This document shows, piece after piece, positions 19,014 through 27,548 of a stretch of 64,000 nt of DNA. This stretch comes from Rhizobium sp. BK399 (GTDB lineage: Bacteria > Pseudomonadota > Alphaproteobacteria > Rhizobiales > Rhizobiaceae). Every line of letters begins with the position of its first letter. The stretch's first letter is position 1. The position numbers were made by a program, and so were the translations under genes. The notes under the pieces were generated by a model. It searched no databases, was not told the origin of the DNA, and saw nothing but the letters and a program-made list of their open reading frames with translations. The DNA is taken from positions 248,001 to 312,000 of the forward strand of contig NZ_JACIAH010000007.1 of assembly GCF_014194695.1 (NCBI RefSeq), written 5' to 3'.

Positions 19014-19420
19014 AATTTCCTCGAATAAGTCAACATCTTAAGACCTCGCTTGTCGAGGAGCCAATTCGGGCTTTTGGCCGTGTCGCCACCGGAAAGACGG
19101 CGCAGCGTAACGGCACCTCAGTACCCAACCGACTCACGACGGGCTATACCTTGCTTGCGCTGCCGGGCTTCTGTGGCCGAATGGAGCCATGTCATGGAAG
19201 AACAAGGTCACGACGGGTGGGGATTTTATCGGCACGGTTTCTTTGTGGGAAGGGGGCTCCTTTTAACAACGCCGCCCCCATCCCGCCGAAGCCCCCCCCC
19301 GCAGGGGCGGGAGCCAATCAACCCCTTCTTACTACTGCTCGGGGGTGTCAGGTTCCGGCGCTGGTGGGCGCTTACTCTTAGATTTAGATTCCTTACGGGG
19401 GAGACAGGGCTTTGTCGGAA
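19014..19420. other. Gene-free interval between tRNA-Gly and the TauE gene
   Basis: No convincing coding frame is seen. The stretch holds a short CCTCG/CGAGG hairpin (19044-19058), a run of nine C (19292-19300) inside a GC-rich segment, and low-similarity frames without ribosome sites. Such tRNA-flanking regions are common integration sites, but no integrase or repeated tRNA 3' end was found here. Confidence 0.5.
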
Positions 19421-20233
19421 CTAGCGGTGTCGCCAGACCTTGAGGGCGGAAACCAGCAGGATCAAAGCAAGAGCTGGGAGCAGGAAAGCGTTGGGCACGA
19501 TGCCGAGCAGCTTGCCGCCGATGAAAGTTCCGACGATCGACCCAGCTGCCATGACGAGCAGGAAAAGCCGGTTGCGCCCAAGAACGGAAAAACTTTGGTC
19601 GCGGCTGTAGCGCGTGAAACCGACAAGCATTGTCGGCAGGCTCACTGCAAGGGAGATAGAGCCAGCTAGCTTGATGTCTGCCCCGAATAATATCACCAAA
19701 GTCGCGACTAGAAGTTCACCGGCCGCCACACCAAGCAGCGAGGCAACTGTCCCGATGACGAAGCCCGCGAGGACCCCCGCGACCAGTTGCGCGCCCCCCG
19801 TCAGAAGCGGCTGCCCAGCCGCTACGTCACGCCCAACTACCAACACGATCGCGAATTCTACGAGCAGAATGGCGATGACTTTGTACAACGTGTCGGACTT
19901 TAGACGCGTAGCCAAACCCGCTCCGAACCATGCGCCTAAAAGGCTTCCGGCGAGGAGATTGACGATGATAGGCCAGCTTGCCGCAATCGTGCCGAAAGGA
20001 ACCGTTGCCGCCCGAAACAGCAATGCCGATGCAACGACAACGAGGCTCATGGCCTTGTTGAGAATGATTGCTTCCAAAGCCGGAAAATTGAAAAGGCCAA
20101 TCAAAAGGGGCAAGCGAAACTGACCACCACCGAGGCCGATCAGTCCAGCGAATGCGCCGATGACACCTCCACCACCTAAAGCCATCGGAAGGTTGCGTGA
20201 TTGCTGCGCAATAGAGGTGTCGTCCGTCATCAT
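19421..20233 (-). CDS. TauE/SafE family anion exporter
   Basis: This 270-residue inner-membrane protein has about eight hydrophobic helices in two repeats. Each repeat has the Gly-rich motif of the family: GGGVIGAFAGLIGLGGGQFRLPLL near the N-terminus and GFVIGTVASLLGVAAGELLVA in the second half. TauE/SafE proteins export sulfite, sulfoacetate or other organosulfur/organic anions. Neighbours give no hint of substrate. Two Met codons lie at the start (20233, 20230). Confidence 0.85.
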   Translation of the reverse strand: MMTDDTSIAQQSRNLPMALGGGGVIGAFAGLIGLGGGQFRLPLLIGLFNFPALEAIILNKAMSLVVVASALLFRAATVPFGTIAASWPIIVNLLAGSLLGAWFGAGLATRLKSDTLYKVIAILLVEFAIVLVVGRDVAAGQPLLTGGAQLVAGVLAGFVIGTVASLLGVAAGELLVATLVILFGADIKLAGSISLAVSLPTMLVGFTRYSRDQSFSVLGRNRLFLLVMAAGSIVGTFIGGKLLGIVPNAFLLPALALILLVSALKVWRHR

Positions 20234-20519
20234 CCAAGCTCCGCGAAAATCTCACCTCTTGTAGTGGTAGCTGGATGTCGTCAGTTGGGCTACTGCGCGT
20301 TTGGTCCTCGCCCGACCGCAAACTGCGCCTCCCACTCCGAAACGGAAAGCTCAAGAACACGCGTTGGTAGTGATGATGACTTATGGATAATCTAAAGTTT
20401 CTGTTTAGCCTCCAGGCCCAACAACTTTGCCTGTCCCATGATCGCGGCGACCATGCCACCCGCGTTCCTGCCCTTTCCGCAATACCGGTATGGTCGGTCC
20501 TTAGATCCTCGAAGGGCGG

Positions 20520-20702
20520 TCAGCGGATTTTAGTTGCGGGCGACGTCCAGGCATTTTCCGCGGCTTTCTTTGCCAGCGCAAGGTCGCGCTCATCCCGCTG
20601 CTCGGCGTTGTCGCGAACCGTTTCGGCCTGCCGGTCGGCAATGTAGGGTGCCAGCATTTGCTCCAAATGAGCCGCTGTCAGTCCGCCTGCAAAGCTCCTC
20701 AT
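20520..20702 (-). CDS. Small hypothetical protein (60 aa)
   Basis: The 60-residue frame starts at ATG 20702 with GAGGG 5 bases upstream and has coding-like third positions. The product is hydrophilic, Ala/Glu/Arg-rich and helical (LTAAHLEQMLAPYIADRQAETVRDNAEQRDERDLALAKKAAENAW), with no membrane segment or known motif that I recognise. A perfect dyad TGTTTAC-N5-GTAAACA sits 15 bases upstream of the start, so transcription may be controlled by a repressor. The downstream 286 bases to the TauE gene hold no other gene. Real expression is unproven. Confidence 0.4.
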   Translation of the reverse strand: MRSFAGGLTAAHLEQMLAPYIADRQAETVRDNAEQRDERDLALAKKAAENAWTSPATKIR

Positions 20703-20716
20703 CTCTTCCCTCGCCC

Positions 20717-20735
20717 TGTTTACCGTTTGTAAACA
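20717..20735. promoter_or_regulatory. Candidate operator palindrome
   Basis: TGTTTAC (20717-20723) and GTAAACA (20729-20735) form a perfect 7-bp dyad with a 5-base spacer, just upstream of the small hypothetical gene at 20702. The shape fits a dimeric repressor (TetR-, GntR- or LacI-like); the regulator is unknown. Confidence 0.45.
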
Positions 20736-20816
20736 TTTAGCGGGTCACAGCGCTGATCGAAATGGTTCGATCGAACTCTCCCCGTGCTTTTTCGGGGACA
20801 AGACAAGCGCCCGAGA

Positions 20817-21866
20817 CTAGGGGGTGGCCACCCCTAGCCGTTCGGCATGCGGCGCAAGTGAGGTCATGATATTGGGGTGGAGCATGATCCCTTCAGCGAG
20901 AGCCTCGCGCTTGCGGGCCAGCCCGTTTTCTCCCGGCAGCCGAACGCGCGCAACACCCGGTCGCGGGGGATTGCTGCGGCATGCCTCGGCAAGCCAGCCC
21001 GTCTGCCGTAGAAAGGCATCGCGGCCACCAAAAGCTTCAGGGTCGAAAACCTGGACGGTGACTGCCGCGTTTGTCCCCTTCAATTCGTCGACACGCCCAA
21101 GACCGCCAAGCCCCTGCGTGAAGGCCTCGACATGAAGCGCCATGCCATAGCCCTTCTGGCCATGATCGAGCCCTCCCACCGGCATAAGCGTGCCGCCACG
21201 GTCGATCACCCGCGGATCACGGCTGGGCTCGCCGTTCTCATCCATCAGCCACTCGTGCTCATATTGCCGGCCCTCGCGCACCAACCGCTGCGCCATGTTG
21301 ACCGTCGTGATCGAAGCGCTGATATCGATCAGGATGGGATCGCCGGGCGTTGGGATGCCATGGGCAACCGGGTTGGGAGTATAGACACCCTTTCGTCCGC
21401 CGAAAGGCGCGACCTGTCCACCGGATGGGCTGGAGCTTGCGATGCTGACCATGTAGCCGCGATCCGTGGCGATGGTGAGATAGGCGGCGAGACAACCGAT
21501 ATGATGACTGTCGGCGATCGCGATCGTGGCTGTGCCGTAGGTGGCAGCGCGCTCGCAGGCGAGTTTCACCGCTTCGGATGTCAGCCACGCACCGGGAAGG
21601 CGGCGCCCACGCCAGGCAACGGCTGGACCACGATCCGACAGAATATCCGGCACGCCCTCACGGTTCATCACACCATCGGCGATGCTTTGCAGATACCAGC
21701 CGGCCAATGCCAGGCCATGCGTCGTGTGGCCCATCAAATCGGCTTCGACGAGATAGTGCGCAACGGCGCCCGCCTTTTCCTCCTCAAGTCCGGCGGCGCC
21801 AAACAAGGACTGCGCAAACATGCGCAACGTATCCGGTGCATAGCGGATATCGGGAGCCTCGCCCAT
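20817..21866 (-). CDS. Ldh2-family (malate/L-sulfolactate-type) dehydrogenase
   Basis: The 349-residue protein is an NAD(P)-dependent oxidoreductase of the Ldh2/MDH2 family, which act on malate, sulfolactate, ureidoglycolate or sugar acids. Typical segments: GHTTHGLALAGWYL, IAIADSHHIGCLAAYL, SSPSGGQVAPFGGRKGVYTPNPVAHGIPT (split here for the reader: SSSPSGG and FGGRKG), and GQKGYGMALHVEAF. ATG 21866 has GGAG 6 bases upstream, better than the ATG pair at 21881. It is the last gene of the catabolic operon on this strand and probably oxidises a 2-hydroxy acid of the pathway. Confidence 0.85.
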   Translation of the reverse strand: MGEAPDIRYAPDTLRMFAQSLFGAAGLEEEKAGAVAHYLVEADLMGHTTHGLALAGWYLQSIADGVMNREGVPDILSDRGPAVAWRGRRLPGAWLTSEAVKLACERAATYGTATIAIADSHHIGCLAAYLTIATDRGYMVSIASSSPSGGQVAPFGGRKGVYTPNPVAHGIPTPGDPILIDISASITTVNMAQRLVREGRQYEHEWLMDENGEPSRDPRVIDRGGTLMPVGGLDHGQKGYGMALHVEAFTQGLGGLGRVDELKGTNAAVTVQVFDPEAFGGRDAFLRQTGWLAEACRSNPPRPGVARVRLPGENGLARKREALAEGIMLHPNIMTSLAPHAERLGVATP

Positions 21867-21899
21867 GTTGTTCTCCATCATTTGGCGGCAGCGAGCCGG

Positions 21900-22865
21900 T
21901 CAGCGCGCGAGAAAGCGGGGTTCCAATGTCTTGCCATCGAACGCCGCAAGCACGTTCTCGGCAGACATGATCGACACGGCGCGTTTCGCGTCGAGGGTGA
22001 CGCCGGCGACGTGCGGGGTCACCAGCGTGTTCGGCAGTCGGAATAAGGGATTGTCGATGCCGGGCGGCTCGACGGCGAAACTGTCCAAACCGGCCCCGGC
22101 GAGGTGCCCATCTTCAAGCGCGGAAATCAATGCCTTCTCGTCGACCACTTCGCCTCGCGCCGTGTTGATCAATAGCGCGCCCCGCTTCATCAGCCTGATG
22201 CGACGAGCATCGATGAGGTTTTGTGTCTCCGGCGTCAACGGACAGTGGAGGCTGACAATGTCGGAGTTCGCAATGAGTGTATCCAGGTCGGTTTCGCGGG
22301 TGACCCCATCGTGAAACGCGTGACCGGGCGTATGTGGATCGAAGGCCGAGACGATCATGCCGATGGCGCCCGCCATACGGGCGAGCGTCTGGCCGATGAA
22401 GCCAAACCCGACAAGACCAAGCCGCTGGCCGCGCAACTCGCGCCCGTTATATTGGTTCTTGTCCCAAATACCGTCCCGGATGAGCCTGTCCTGGCGCGGC
22501 AAGTCCTTGACGAGCGCCATGATCAGCGCGAGCGCATGCTCGGCGACCGAGTGTCCGTTACTTCCCGTCGTCATCGACACGGGGGTGCCGAGCGCTGCGG
22601 CCGCCTTCACGTCGATGTCGTTCGTTCCGACCCCGTGCTTGGCGATGTGTCGGAGCCTTCCCCCCGCCTGCATTTCCTCAGCCCCAAGCAAGTCGGCGAG
22701 CAGACGCACGATGACTGCATCCGGCTTGTGGGCTTTCATAACCTCAATGACGGCCTGCCGGTCGATGTAGGGCGGCGTGGAGATGACGCGTACTCCGGCA
22801 TTTTCCAAAAGCGCCCGGCCTTCGGGCGCCAATTCGCCACCAAGAATGACAACAGTCTTTTCCAT
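21900..22865 (-). CDS. D-2-hydroxyacid dehydrogenase family protein
   Basis: This 321-residue NAD-dependent enzyme has the nucleotide motif GLVGFGFIGQTLARMA, the catalytic Arg in NTARGEVVDE, the Glu in the AGLDSFAVEPPG segment and the His in TPHVAGVTLDA. The family includes phosphoglycerate, glyoxylate and hydroxypyruvate reductases. GGAGGAG 8 bases before ATG 22865 is a strong ribosome site. It lies between the Ldh2-type and PdxA2-type genes, with small gaps, suggesting that it reduces or oxidises a short 2-keto/2-hydroxy acid in the same pathway. Confidence 0.88.
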   Translation of the reverse strand: MEKTVVILGGELAPEGRALLENAGVRVISTPPYIDRQAVIEVMKAHKPDAVIVRLLADLLGAEEMQAGGRLRHIAKHGVGTNDIDVKAAAALGTPVSMTTGSNGHSVAEHALALIMALVKDLPRQDRLIRDGIWDKNQYNGRELRGQRLGLVGFGFIGQTLARMAGAIGMIVSAFDPHTPGHAFHDGVTRETDLDTLIANSDIVSLHCPLTPETQNLIDARRIRLMKRGALLINTARGEVVDEKALISALEDGHLAGAGLDSFAVEPPGIDNPLFRLPNTLVTPHVAGVTLDAKRAVSIMSAENVLAAFDGKTLEPRFLAR

Positions 22866-22942
22866 TCGCTCAACTCCTCCAGCGAGCAAAGCAGCAGGCG
22901 GCACACCACGGCACGGCCAACAACCCCGCAAGAACCGACGCG

Positions 22943-23932
22943 CTAAGCCGCCCGCCGGCGTGGAGACCGCGCCATCAACCGCGCATAGGCGATGGCTGAA
23001 AGCATATTCACGTGGTTTGCCTTGCCCGTGCCGGCAATATCGAAGGCCGTGCCGTGGTCGACGGACACGCGATCGATCGGCAAGCCGAGTGAGACGTTGA
23101 CCGCCGTGTCGAATGCGATGAGCTTGATCGGAATATGGCCCTGGTCGTGATACTGCGCGATAACAAGATCGAAGGCACCATTATAGGCACGCGCAAAGAC
23201 CGTGTCGGCCGAGATCGGACCAACGACATCGATGCCCTTCGCCTGCGCCAGTTCGACGGCAGGCGCGAGGAATTCACTATCCTCGGTGCCGAACAGGCCG
23301 TTCTCGCCGCAGTGCGGGTTGAGACCGGCAACCGCGATCCGCGCCTTTCTGCCAAGGCGCATGAAATGATTGTGCCCCGCCTCGATCGTTGCGAGAACGC
23401 GCTCGGTCTTGGCGCGTTCGATAGCGCCCTTCAGCGAGATATGGGTAGAAACGTGGATGGTGTTCAGCCGCTCCGAAGCGAGCAGCATGAACGAGCTCTT
23501 CGAACCGGTGAGATGCGCCAGCAGGCCGGTGTGGCCGTCATAGTGATGGCCGGCGAGATTCATCGCTTCCTTATTGATCGGCGCGGTAACGATGACATCG
23601 GCGTTGCCTGACATCGCAAGATCGACGGCACGGCTGATGTAGCGCACCGACGCGTCACCCGCGACTGGACTGACCTTGCCGATCTCAGGCAGCGGCGCAC
23701 CAAGCTCGACCTCGTCGACGGCAATCTTGCCCGCGCCAGCTGCATCCGCCGGCGCGAAGGAAAGCCCGGTTGCGGCGGCGCGATTGGCGCGCTCGAGCGC
23801 TTCCGTGTTGCCGACGATGACGAAATCGCGACGCTCCTGCTCCGGCATCGTGGCAAGCGCCTTGACAATCACCTCGGGGCCGACACCGGCCGGATCGCCG
23901 AGCGTCACGGCAACTTTCGCATTCCTGTCCAT
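22943..23932 (-). CDS. PdxA2-like 4-phospho-threonate/erythronate dehydrogenase
   Basis: The 329-residue protein belongs to the PdxA family: [10 protein letters not shown] at the N-terminus, a metal-site His in [18 protein letters not shown], and [11 protein letters not shown] at the C-terminus. PdxA proper serves vitamin B6 synthesis and usually lies beside ksgA/surA. Paralogues called PdxA2 oxidise 4-phospho-D-threonate or 4-phospho-D-erythronate, which then decarboxylate to dihydroxyacetone phosphate. The four-carbon acid sugar kinase at 33564, in the same cluster, is the matching partner, so the PdxA2 reading is preferred. The exact stereoisomer is not deducible. Confidence 0.85.
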   Translation of the reverse strand: MDRNAKVAVTLGDPAGVGPEVIVKALATMPEQERRDFVIVGNTEALERANRAAATGLSFAPADAAGAGKIAVDEVELGAPLPEIGKVSPVAGDASVRYISRAVDLAMSGNADVIVTAPINKEAMNLAGHHYDGHTGLLAHLTGSKSSFMLLASERLNTIHVSTHISLKGAIERAKTERVLATIEAGHNHFMRLGRKARIAVAGLNPHCGENGLFGTEDSEFLAPAVELAQAKGIDVVGPISADTVFARAYNGAFDLVIAQYHDQGHIPIKLIAFDTAVNVSLGLPIDRVSVDHGTAFDIAGTGKANHVNMLSAIAYARLMARSPRRRAA

Positions 23933-23963
23933 CACTCACGGTCCTCTTTGAATGAAAGCGGCC

Positions 23964-25097
23964 TCAAAAAGCGGCTTGGTAGATCGAGCGGATATCGGCG
24001 CGCGACAGGTCGCGCGGGTTGTTGTCCAGCAGGCGACGGATCGCAAAGGCATCGTCAGCCATCGCATCCAGATCACTTTCCGGCACGTCGAGGCCAGAGA
24101 GTTTCATTTCAATCCCGAGTTCGGCGCAAAAGGAATAGGCGGCATCGAAAACAGATTCGATATGGCCTGAAGTCTGGCGACCCAATGCTTCCATGATGAT
24201 ATTGGTCTTCTCAGGCACCGCCGGCGTATTGAAGGCGAGCACATGAGGGAAGATCAGCGCATTTGCCGCGCCGTGCGCCACATGCCAACGCGTACCGAGC
24301 GGATAGGCGAGAGCGTGACCACCAGCGGTATTGACCGGGCCGAGACAGAAGCCGCCATACAGGGAGGCAAGCGCCAGGCCGGCACGCGCCTCGGCGTCGG
24401 AGCCATCCTGAACGGCGCGAGCAAGATACTTGCCGACCAGCCGCGTTCCTTCGATCGCATAAAGGTCGATCATCGGATGCGCCTTGCGATTGGTGAAAGC
24501 CTCGACACAGTGCGCCATCGCGTCGACCCCGGTTGCCGCGGTCGTGCGCGCAGGCACGCTGAAGGTCAGCGCCGGATCGACAACCGCGATATCGGCCAGC
24601 ATGTGCATGCTCTCGACGGCAAGCTTGGCCATCGTCGTGGGGTCGGTGACGAGGGCCCTGATGCCGGCCTCGCTGCCGGTGCCTGATGTCGTCGGCACCT
24701 GAGCTAGCGCAACGCGGCGCGGCCCCCTGACTTTGTTCGGCCCGACAACTTCATGCAATGTCTGCGAGGAACCGGCAAGCACTGCGGCAAGCTTGGCAAG
24801 GTCCATGGCACTGCCGCCGCCGAAGCCAACCACCAGTTGGGCGTCTGCTGCATTTGCCACGGCCAACACCTTGTCGAGATTGGCAGTATCCGGCTCTGGG
24901 GTTACATCGGCAAACACCGTGACGTCGCCCTTGAGGGCAAGCGTATCGACGCGCGTCGCGTTGAAGGCGTCGGAGATAACGAGAATCCTGCTGTAGCCTT
25001 TCTCGTTGGCCCACTTGCCGAGCCGCTCTGCCGTGCCGACGCCGAACTCGATCAGGTGCGGCCGGACGATTGTGATAGGCGAATCCAAGCTGACCAC
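23964..25097 (-). CDS. Iron-containing alcohol dehydrogenase family protein
   Basis: The 377-residue enzyme has the NAD-binding VVGFGGGSAMDLAKL loop and the two metal signatures: ATGVDAMAHCVEAFTN and the C-terminal GGHALAYPLG...HGAANALIFPHV with its His ligands. Family members reduce maleylacetate, lactaldehyde, 4-hydroxybutyrate or glycerol. Start is GTG 25097 with GGAGGAG 7 bases upstream. It is the first gene of the downstream half of the operon and has its own promoter region, containing a GntR-type palindrome at 25154-25166. Confidence 0.88.
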   Translation of the reverse strand: MVSLDSPITIVRPHLIEFGVGTAERLGKWANEKGYSRILVISDAFNATRVDTLALKGDVTVFADVTPEPDTANLDKVLAVANAADAQLVVGFGGGSAMDLAKLAAVLAGSSQTLHEVVGPNKVRGPRRVALAQVPTTSGTGSEAGIRALVTDPTTMAKLAVESMHMLADIAVVDPALTFSVPARTTAATGVDAMAHCVEAFTNRKAHPMIDLYAIEGTRLVGKYLARAVQDGSDAEARAGLALASLYGGFCLGPVNTAGGHALAYPLGTRWHVAHGAANALIFPHVLAFNTPAVPEKTNIIMEALGRQTSGHIESVFDAAYSFCAELGIEMKLSGLDVPESDLDAMADDAFAIRRLLDNNPRDLSRADIRSIYQAAF

Positions 25098-25444
25098 TGG
25101 ACCACTCCTCCGTGCAAGTGCTGGCGACTTATCTCCGTCGCATAAGATGTAAATTTGTTATACAAAGCTACTGCATTTGGCAAGCAGTCAGATCGCCCGC
25201 GACGAGGAAATCGTGCTTTTGCCAATCACATCGCACGCCAATCCATCCAAATTTTGCGTCCAGATCGTTGATTTTGCAAATAAAAATGACAATAGCCTGA
25301 AATTGAGGTCATTGAGGTGGAGTTGGAGCCGAATGGCCATAAGAAAACGGGAAGTTGTTAAATGAGCGCGCGATCCGACCCACTTCTTCCGTCAAGAAGT
25401 GGAATCGGATCGAGGAAATTCACAACTGACAACCTATGAAGGTG
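25098..25444. promoter_or_regulatory. Intergenic control region upstream of the Fe-ADH operon
   Basis: These 347 bases hold no gene. They contain the palindrome TTTGT-TAT-ACAAA (25154-25166), which matches the FadR-subfamily GntR pattern TNGT-N3-ACNA. At the far end, just after the BNR-protein stop, lies a long hairpin: CGATCCGA (25371-25378) and CCACTTCTT (25380-25388) pair with AAGAAGTGG (25394-25402) and TCGGATCG (25405-25412). No strong T run follows the hairpin on the minus strand. It probably ends the upstream transcript, while the downstream genes restart from a regulated promoter. Confidence 0.6.
25154..25166. promoter_or_regulatory. Candidate FadR-type GntR operator upstream of Fe-ADH
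   Basis: TTTGT-TAT-ACAAA is a perfect dyad and fits TNGT-N3-ACNA, the pattern of FadR-subfamily operators. It lies 57 bases upstream of the GTG start at 25097, well placed to block transcription. Confidence 0.5.
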
Positions 25445-26632
25445 TTACGCTATCGCATCGGCGGAAAGCCGCACGTATTTTATGGCACGGCGATAATAAG
25501 TGTAGGCGACATGCACCACGCCATCCGCTCCTTGAATAATCGAGGGGTAGGAAAACTCACGGTTCACCGAGTCTTTCGAATTGTTGCTCAAGCAATATCC
25601 GTCACCGGTATCAAGATCGACACGTCGGGGAAAGCTCACGCCGCCATCACCGGAGAGGGCAAGGCTGAGCGGCGCGCGAGGGACGCCCCAGACGGCCTTG
25701 CGTCGCTCGCTTGTTTGCACCGGCGCCACCTTTGTCCCCTCGTCGCCTTCGATCTCATCGTAAAGCGACTGGCGCCGAGCATCCGAGGTCGAGGCATTGG
25801 AATGGTTGTAAACCATTGCGATCATGCCGTTTTCCAGTCGCGTCGCCTGGATCGACGAGTTGTTGTTCGGCAGATCAATCGGCCGAGGCGCGCTCCAATG
25901 TGCGCCGCCATCACTCGAGCGGCTGGACAAGACCGATTCGGCAAATCGATTGCGATAGAAGGCCACAAGGTTGTCGCCGTCGATCGGCACGATATTCATG
26001 TGAACCGCGCCGATACTATCCGGGACCTCCGTCATGACCCAGCTTTTGCCCGCGTCGCGCGAGATCAGCACGCCCGCCGTATCGACGTCTCCCGTCCAGC
26101 GTTCTCCGGGCAATCCAATGCAGCGAAAGACCGGCAACAGCCAGGTGCCAGTGCGATTGACGATGATCGGCTGGCGCACGAACGTGCCCGGAATATCACA
26201 GAGAACGCGCACCTCTCCGAAGGTTTTTCCGCCATCCTCCGAGATACGACATTTTACAATCGAGCCGTCCTGGTTGCCCGAGGTCTGCGAGGTATAAAGT
26301 AACCAGACTTTTCCGTCTGGCGCATTGAAAACTAAAGGATTTTGTTCGGATTTCGCCGGATCGTCCGACATCTTCTCCGGCTGCGACCAGCCCGCCGCTC
26401 CCGTCGCCAGTCGCGACATGTAAATGGAGATATCACCCATTCCCTCCATCGTGCCTCCGAACCAAACGCAAGTCAGGGTTCCATCTGGCAGAAATGCGAG
26501 ATTGGCCGCGTGATTCTGGATACAGGGAGAGGGTAGATACGCTTCAGCGCGACCCTTCTCGGCGGACTGCTCGGCGATGTCTCCGGTCATCAACGCCGGA
26601 ACCGCCTCGGGCGGCAAACCTGTAAAGCTCAT
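25445..26632 (-). CDS. BNR/Asp-box beta-propeller glycosidase-like protein
   Basis: The 395-residue protein is of the sialidase-like BNR_2 type. Four Asp-box motifs are visible: SEDGGKTFGE, SRDAGKSWVM, SSDGGAHWSA and SGDGGVSFPR. An N-terminal HAANLAFLPDGTLTCVWFGG strand opens the propeller. There is no signal peptide, so it acts in the cytoplasm. The fold is shared by sialidases, rhamnogalacturonan-type rhamnosidases and non-enzymatic propellers, and the sialidase Arg triad cannot be assigned by eye. It is co-transcribed with the aldolase gene 10 bases upstream. I infer hydrolysis of an imported oligosaccharide or glycoside; calling it a neuraminidase is not justified. Confidence 0.75.
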   Translation of the reverse strand: MSFTGLPPEAVPALMTGDIAEQSAEKGRAEAYLPSPCIQNHAANLAFLPDGTLTCVWFGGTMEGMGDISIYMSRLATGAAGWSQPEKMSDDPAKSEQNPLVFNAPDGKVWLLYTSQTSGNQDGSIVKCRISEDGGKTFGEVRVLCDIPGTFVRQPIIVNRTGTWLLPVFRCIGLPGERWTGDVDTAGVLISRDAGKSWVMTEVPDSIGAVHMNIVPIDGDNLVAFYRNRFAESVLSSRSSDGGAHWSAPRPIDLPNNNSSIQATRLENGMIAMVYNHSNASTSDARRQSLYDEIEGDEGTKVAPVQTSERRKAVWGVPRAPLSLALSGDGGVSFPRRVDLDTGDGYCLSNNSKDSVNREFSYPSIIQGADGVVHVAYTYYRRAIKYVRLSADAIA

Positions 26633-26642
26633 GTTCCATCCC

Positions 26643-27548
26643 TCACGGCAGCTTGGCATAGGCTTCGGAAAGCGCCGCATAGTCGGCGTCGCTGATTGGC
26701 ATCAACGGCGCACGGGTCCGCCGCCAGGCTGCGTTACCGGTCTTGAGACCCACCATTGCCTTGATCGTCGGAATCTGGACATAGGAGTTAGAGAGCGTTC
26801 GATAGGCATTGATGCGAGCTTGGGCAATCTCGACCTCGCCGGCACACGCCTCATCGTGGACCTTGTCGTATACGGTGCGCAGCGAGTCCGCGACGAGGTT
26901 GGAGGTTGCCGTGATGCAGCCCGCACCTCCCGCCTTCAGGAGCGGCAAGAGCAGTGGATCAGCTCCGGCCAGCACGGAAAAGCCCGGATAAGCGGCGATG
27001 ATCGCCTGCATGTTATTGAAATCACCTGCGGATTCCTTGATTCCGACGACCGTGTTCGGGAATGCTTCGATCAGCCTGCCGATCAACGGGATCGAAAGCG
27101 GAACGCCTGAGACTTGCGGGATATGATAGAGAATGACCTGCAGCCTGACATCGCCGATCTTTTCCAAAACCTGCGAATAGGCAGCAAACAACCCGTCGTC
27201 GGATACGCCTTTATAATAGAAGGGCGGCAGCATCACGACCTTTGTCACGCCAAGAGAGAGCGCATGCTTGGTCAACTCCACCGTTTCCGGAATGGCAACG
27301 ACACCAGTACCGGGAAGCAGCTTGTCGGCGGGCACGCCTGCCTTGAGGGCTGCCTCAAGGATCGACCGACGCTCGCCGGAGGAGAAGGAATTCGCCTCAC
27401 CGGTCGTGCCAAGCAGCGCTACGCCGTGACATCCTTCCCGCAACAAGCGTTGGCAGTGCTCGGTGAAAAGGTCCAGGTCCGGGCTGCCGTCCGCATTGAG
27501 CGGGGTCGCCGCCGCGCTGAATACGCCTGAAATCTTGTAATCGTTCAT
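26643..27548 (-). CDS. DHDPS/N-acetylneuraminate-lyase superfamily aldolase
   Basis: This 301-residue class-I aldolase has the GTTGE motif at residues 47-51, the catalytic Tyr141 in LYHIP and the Schiff-base Lys171 in VGIKES. The superfamily cleaves or condenses 2-keto acids (dihydrodipicolinate, neuraminate, 2-keto-3-deoxy sugar acids). The biosynthetic dapA normally lies elsewhere and the context here is catabolic, so a keto-deoxy-sugar-acid or related lyase is likely. GAGGAGGA before ATG 27548 is a strong ribosome site. The first gene of its operon, it is divergent from the transporter genes. Confidence 0.86.
   Translation of the reverse strand: MNDYKISGVFSAAATPLNADGSPDLDLFTEHCQRLLREGCHGVALLGTTGEANSFSSGERRSILEAALKAGVPADKLLPGTGVVAIPETVELTKHALSLGVTKVVMLPPFYYKGVSDDGLFAAYSQVLEKIGDVRLQVILYHIPQVSGVPLSIPLIGRLIEAFPNTVVGIKESAGDFNNMQAIIAAYPGFSVLAGADPLLLPLLKAGGAGCITATSNLVADSLRTVYDKVHDEACAGEVEIAQARINAYRTLSNSYVQIPTIKAMVGLKTGNAAWRRTRAPLMPISDADYAALSEAYAKLP

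Noticed and set aside
18688-19014. N-terminal extension of the ProX frame by 109 residues
   Set aside because: The extension runs antisense through the tRNA-Gly gene and encodes the familiar false peptide read from tRNA genes. The real start is ATG 18687.
20383-20646. Plus-strand frame of 87 residues near the small hypothetical gene
   Set aside because: No ribosome site and irregular codon use; the opposite frame at 20520-20702 is more gene-like.
20780-20797. CCCCG/CGGGG hairpin as a terminator
   Set aside because: The stem is short and no T run follows on either strand in the right direction.
22943-23932. Vitamin B6 pdxA
   Set aside because: Family motifs alone allow it, but the context (DUF1537 kinase, GntR, ABC importer) points to PdxA2; biosynthetic pdxA usually lies beside ksgA and surA.
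25445-27548. Reading the BNR protein plus aldolase as a sialic-acid (nan) operon
   Set aside because: No nanK, nanE, nagB or TRAP sialate transporter genes are present, the propeller lacks a signal peptide, and the rest of the cluster fits C4 sugar-acid metabolism.
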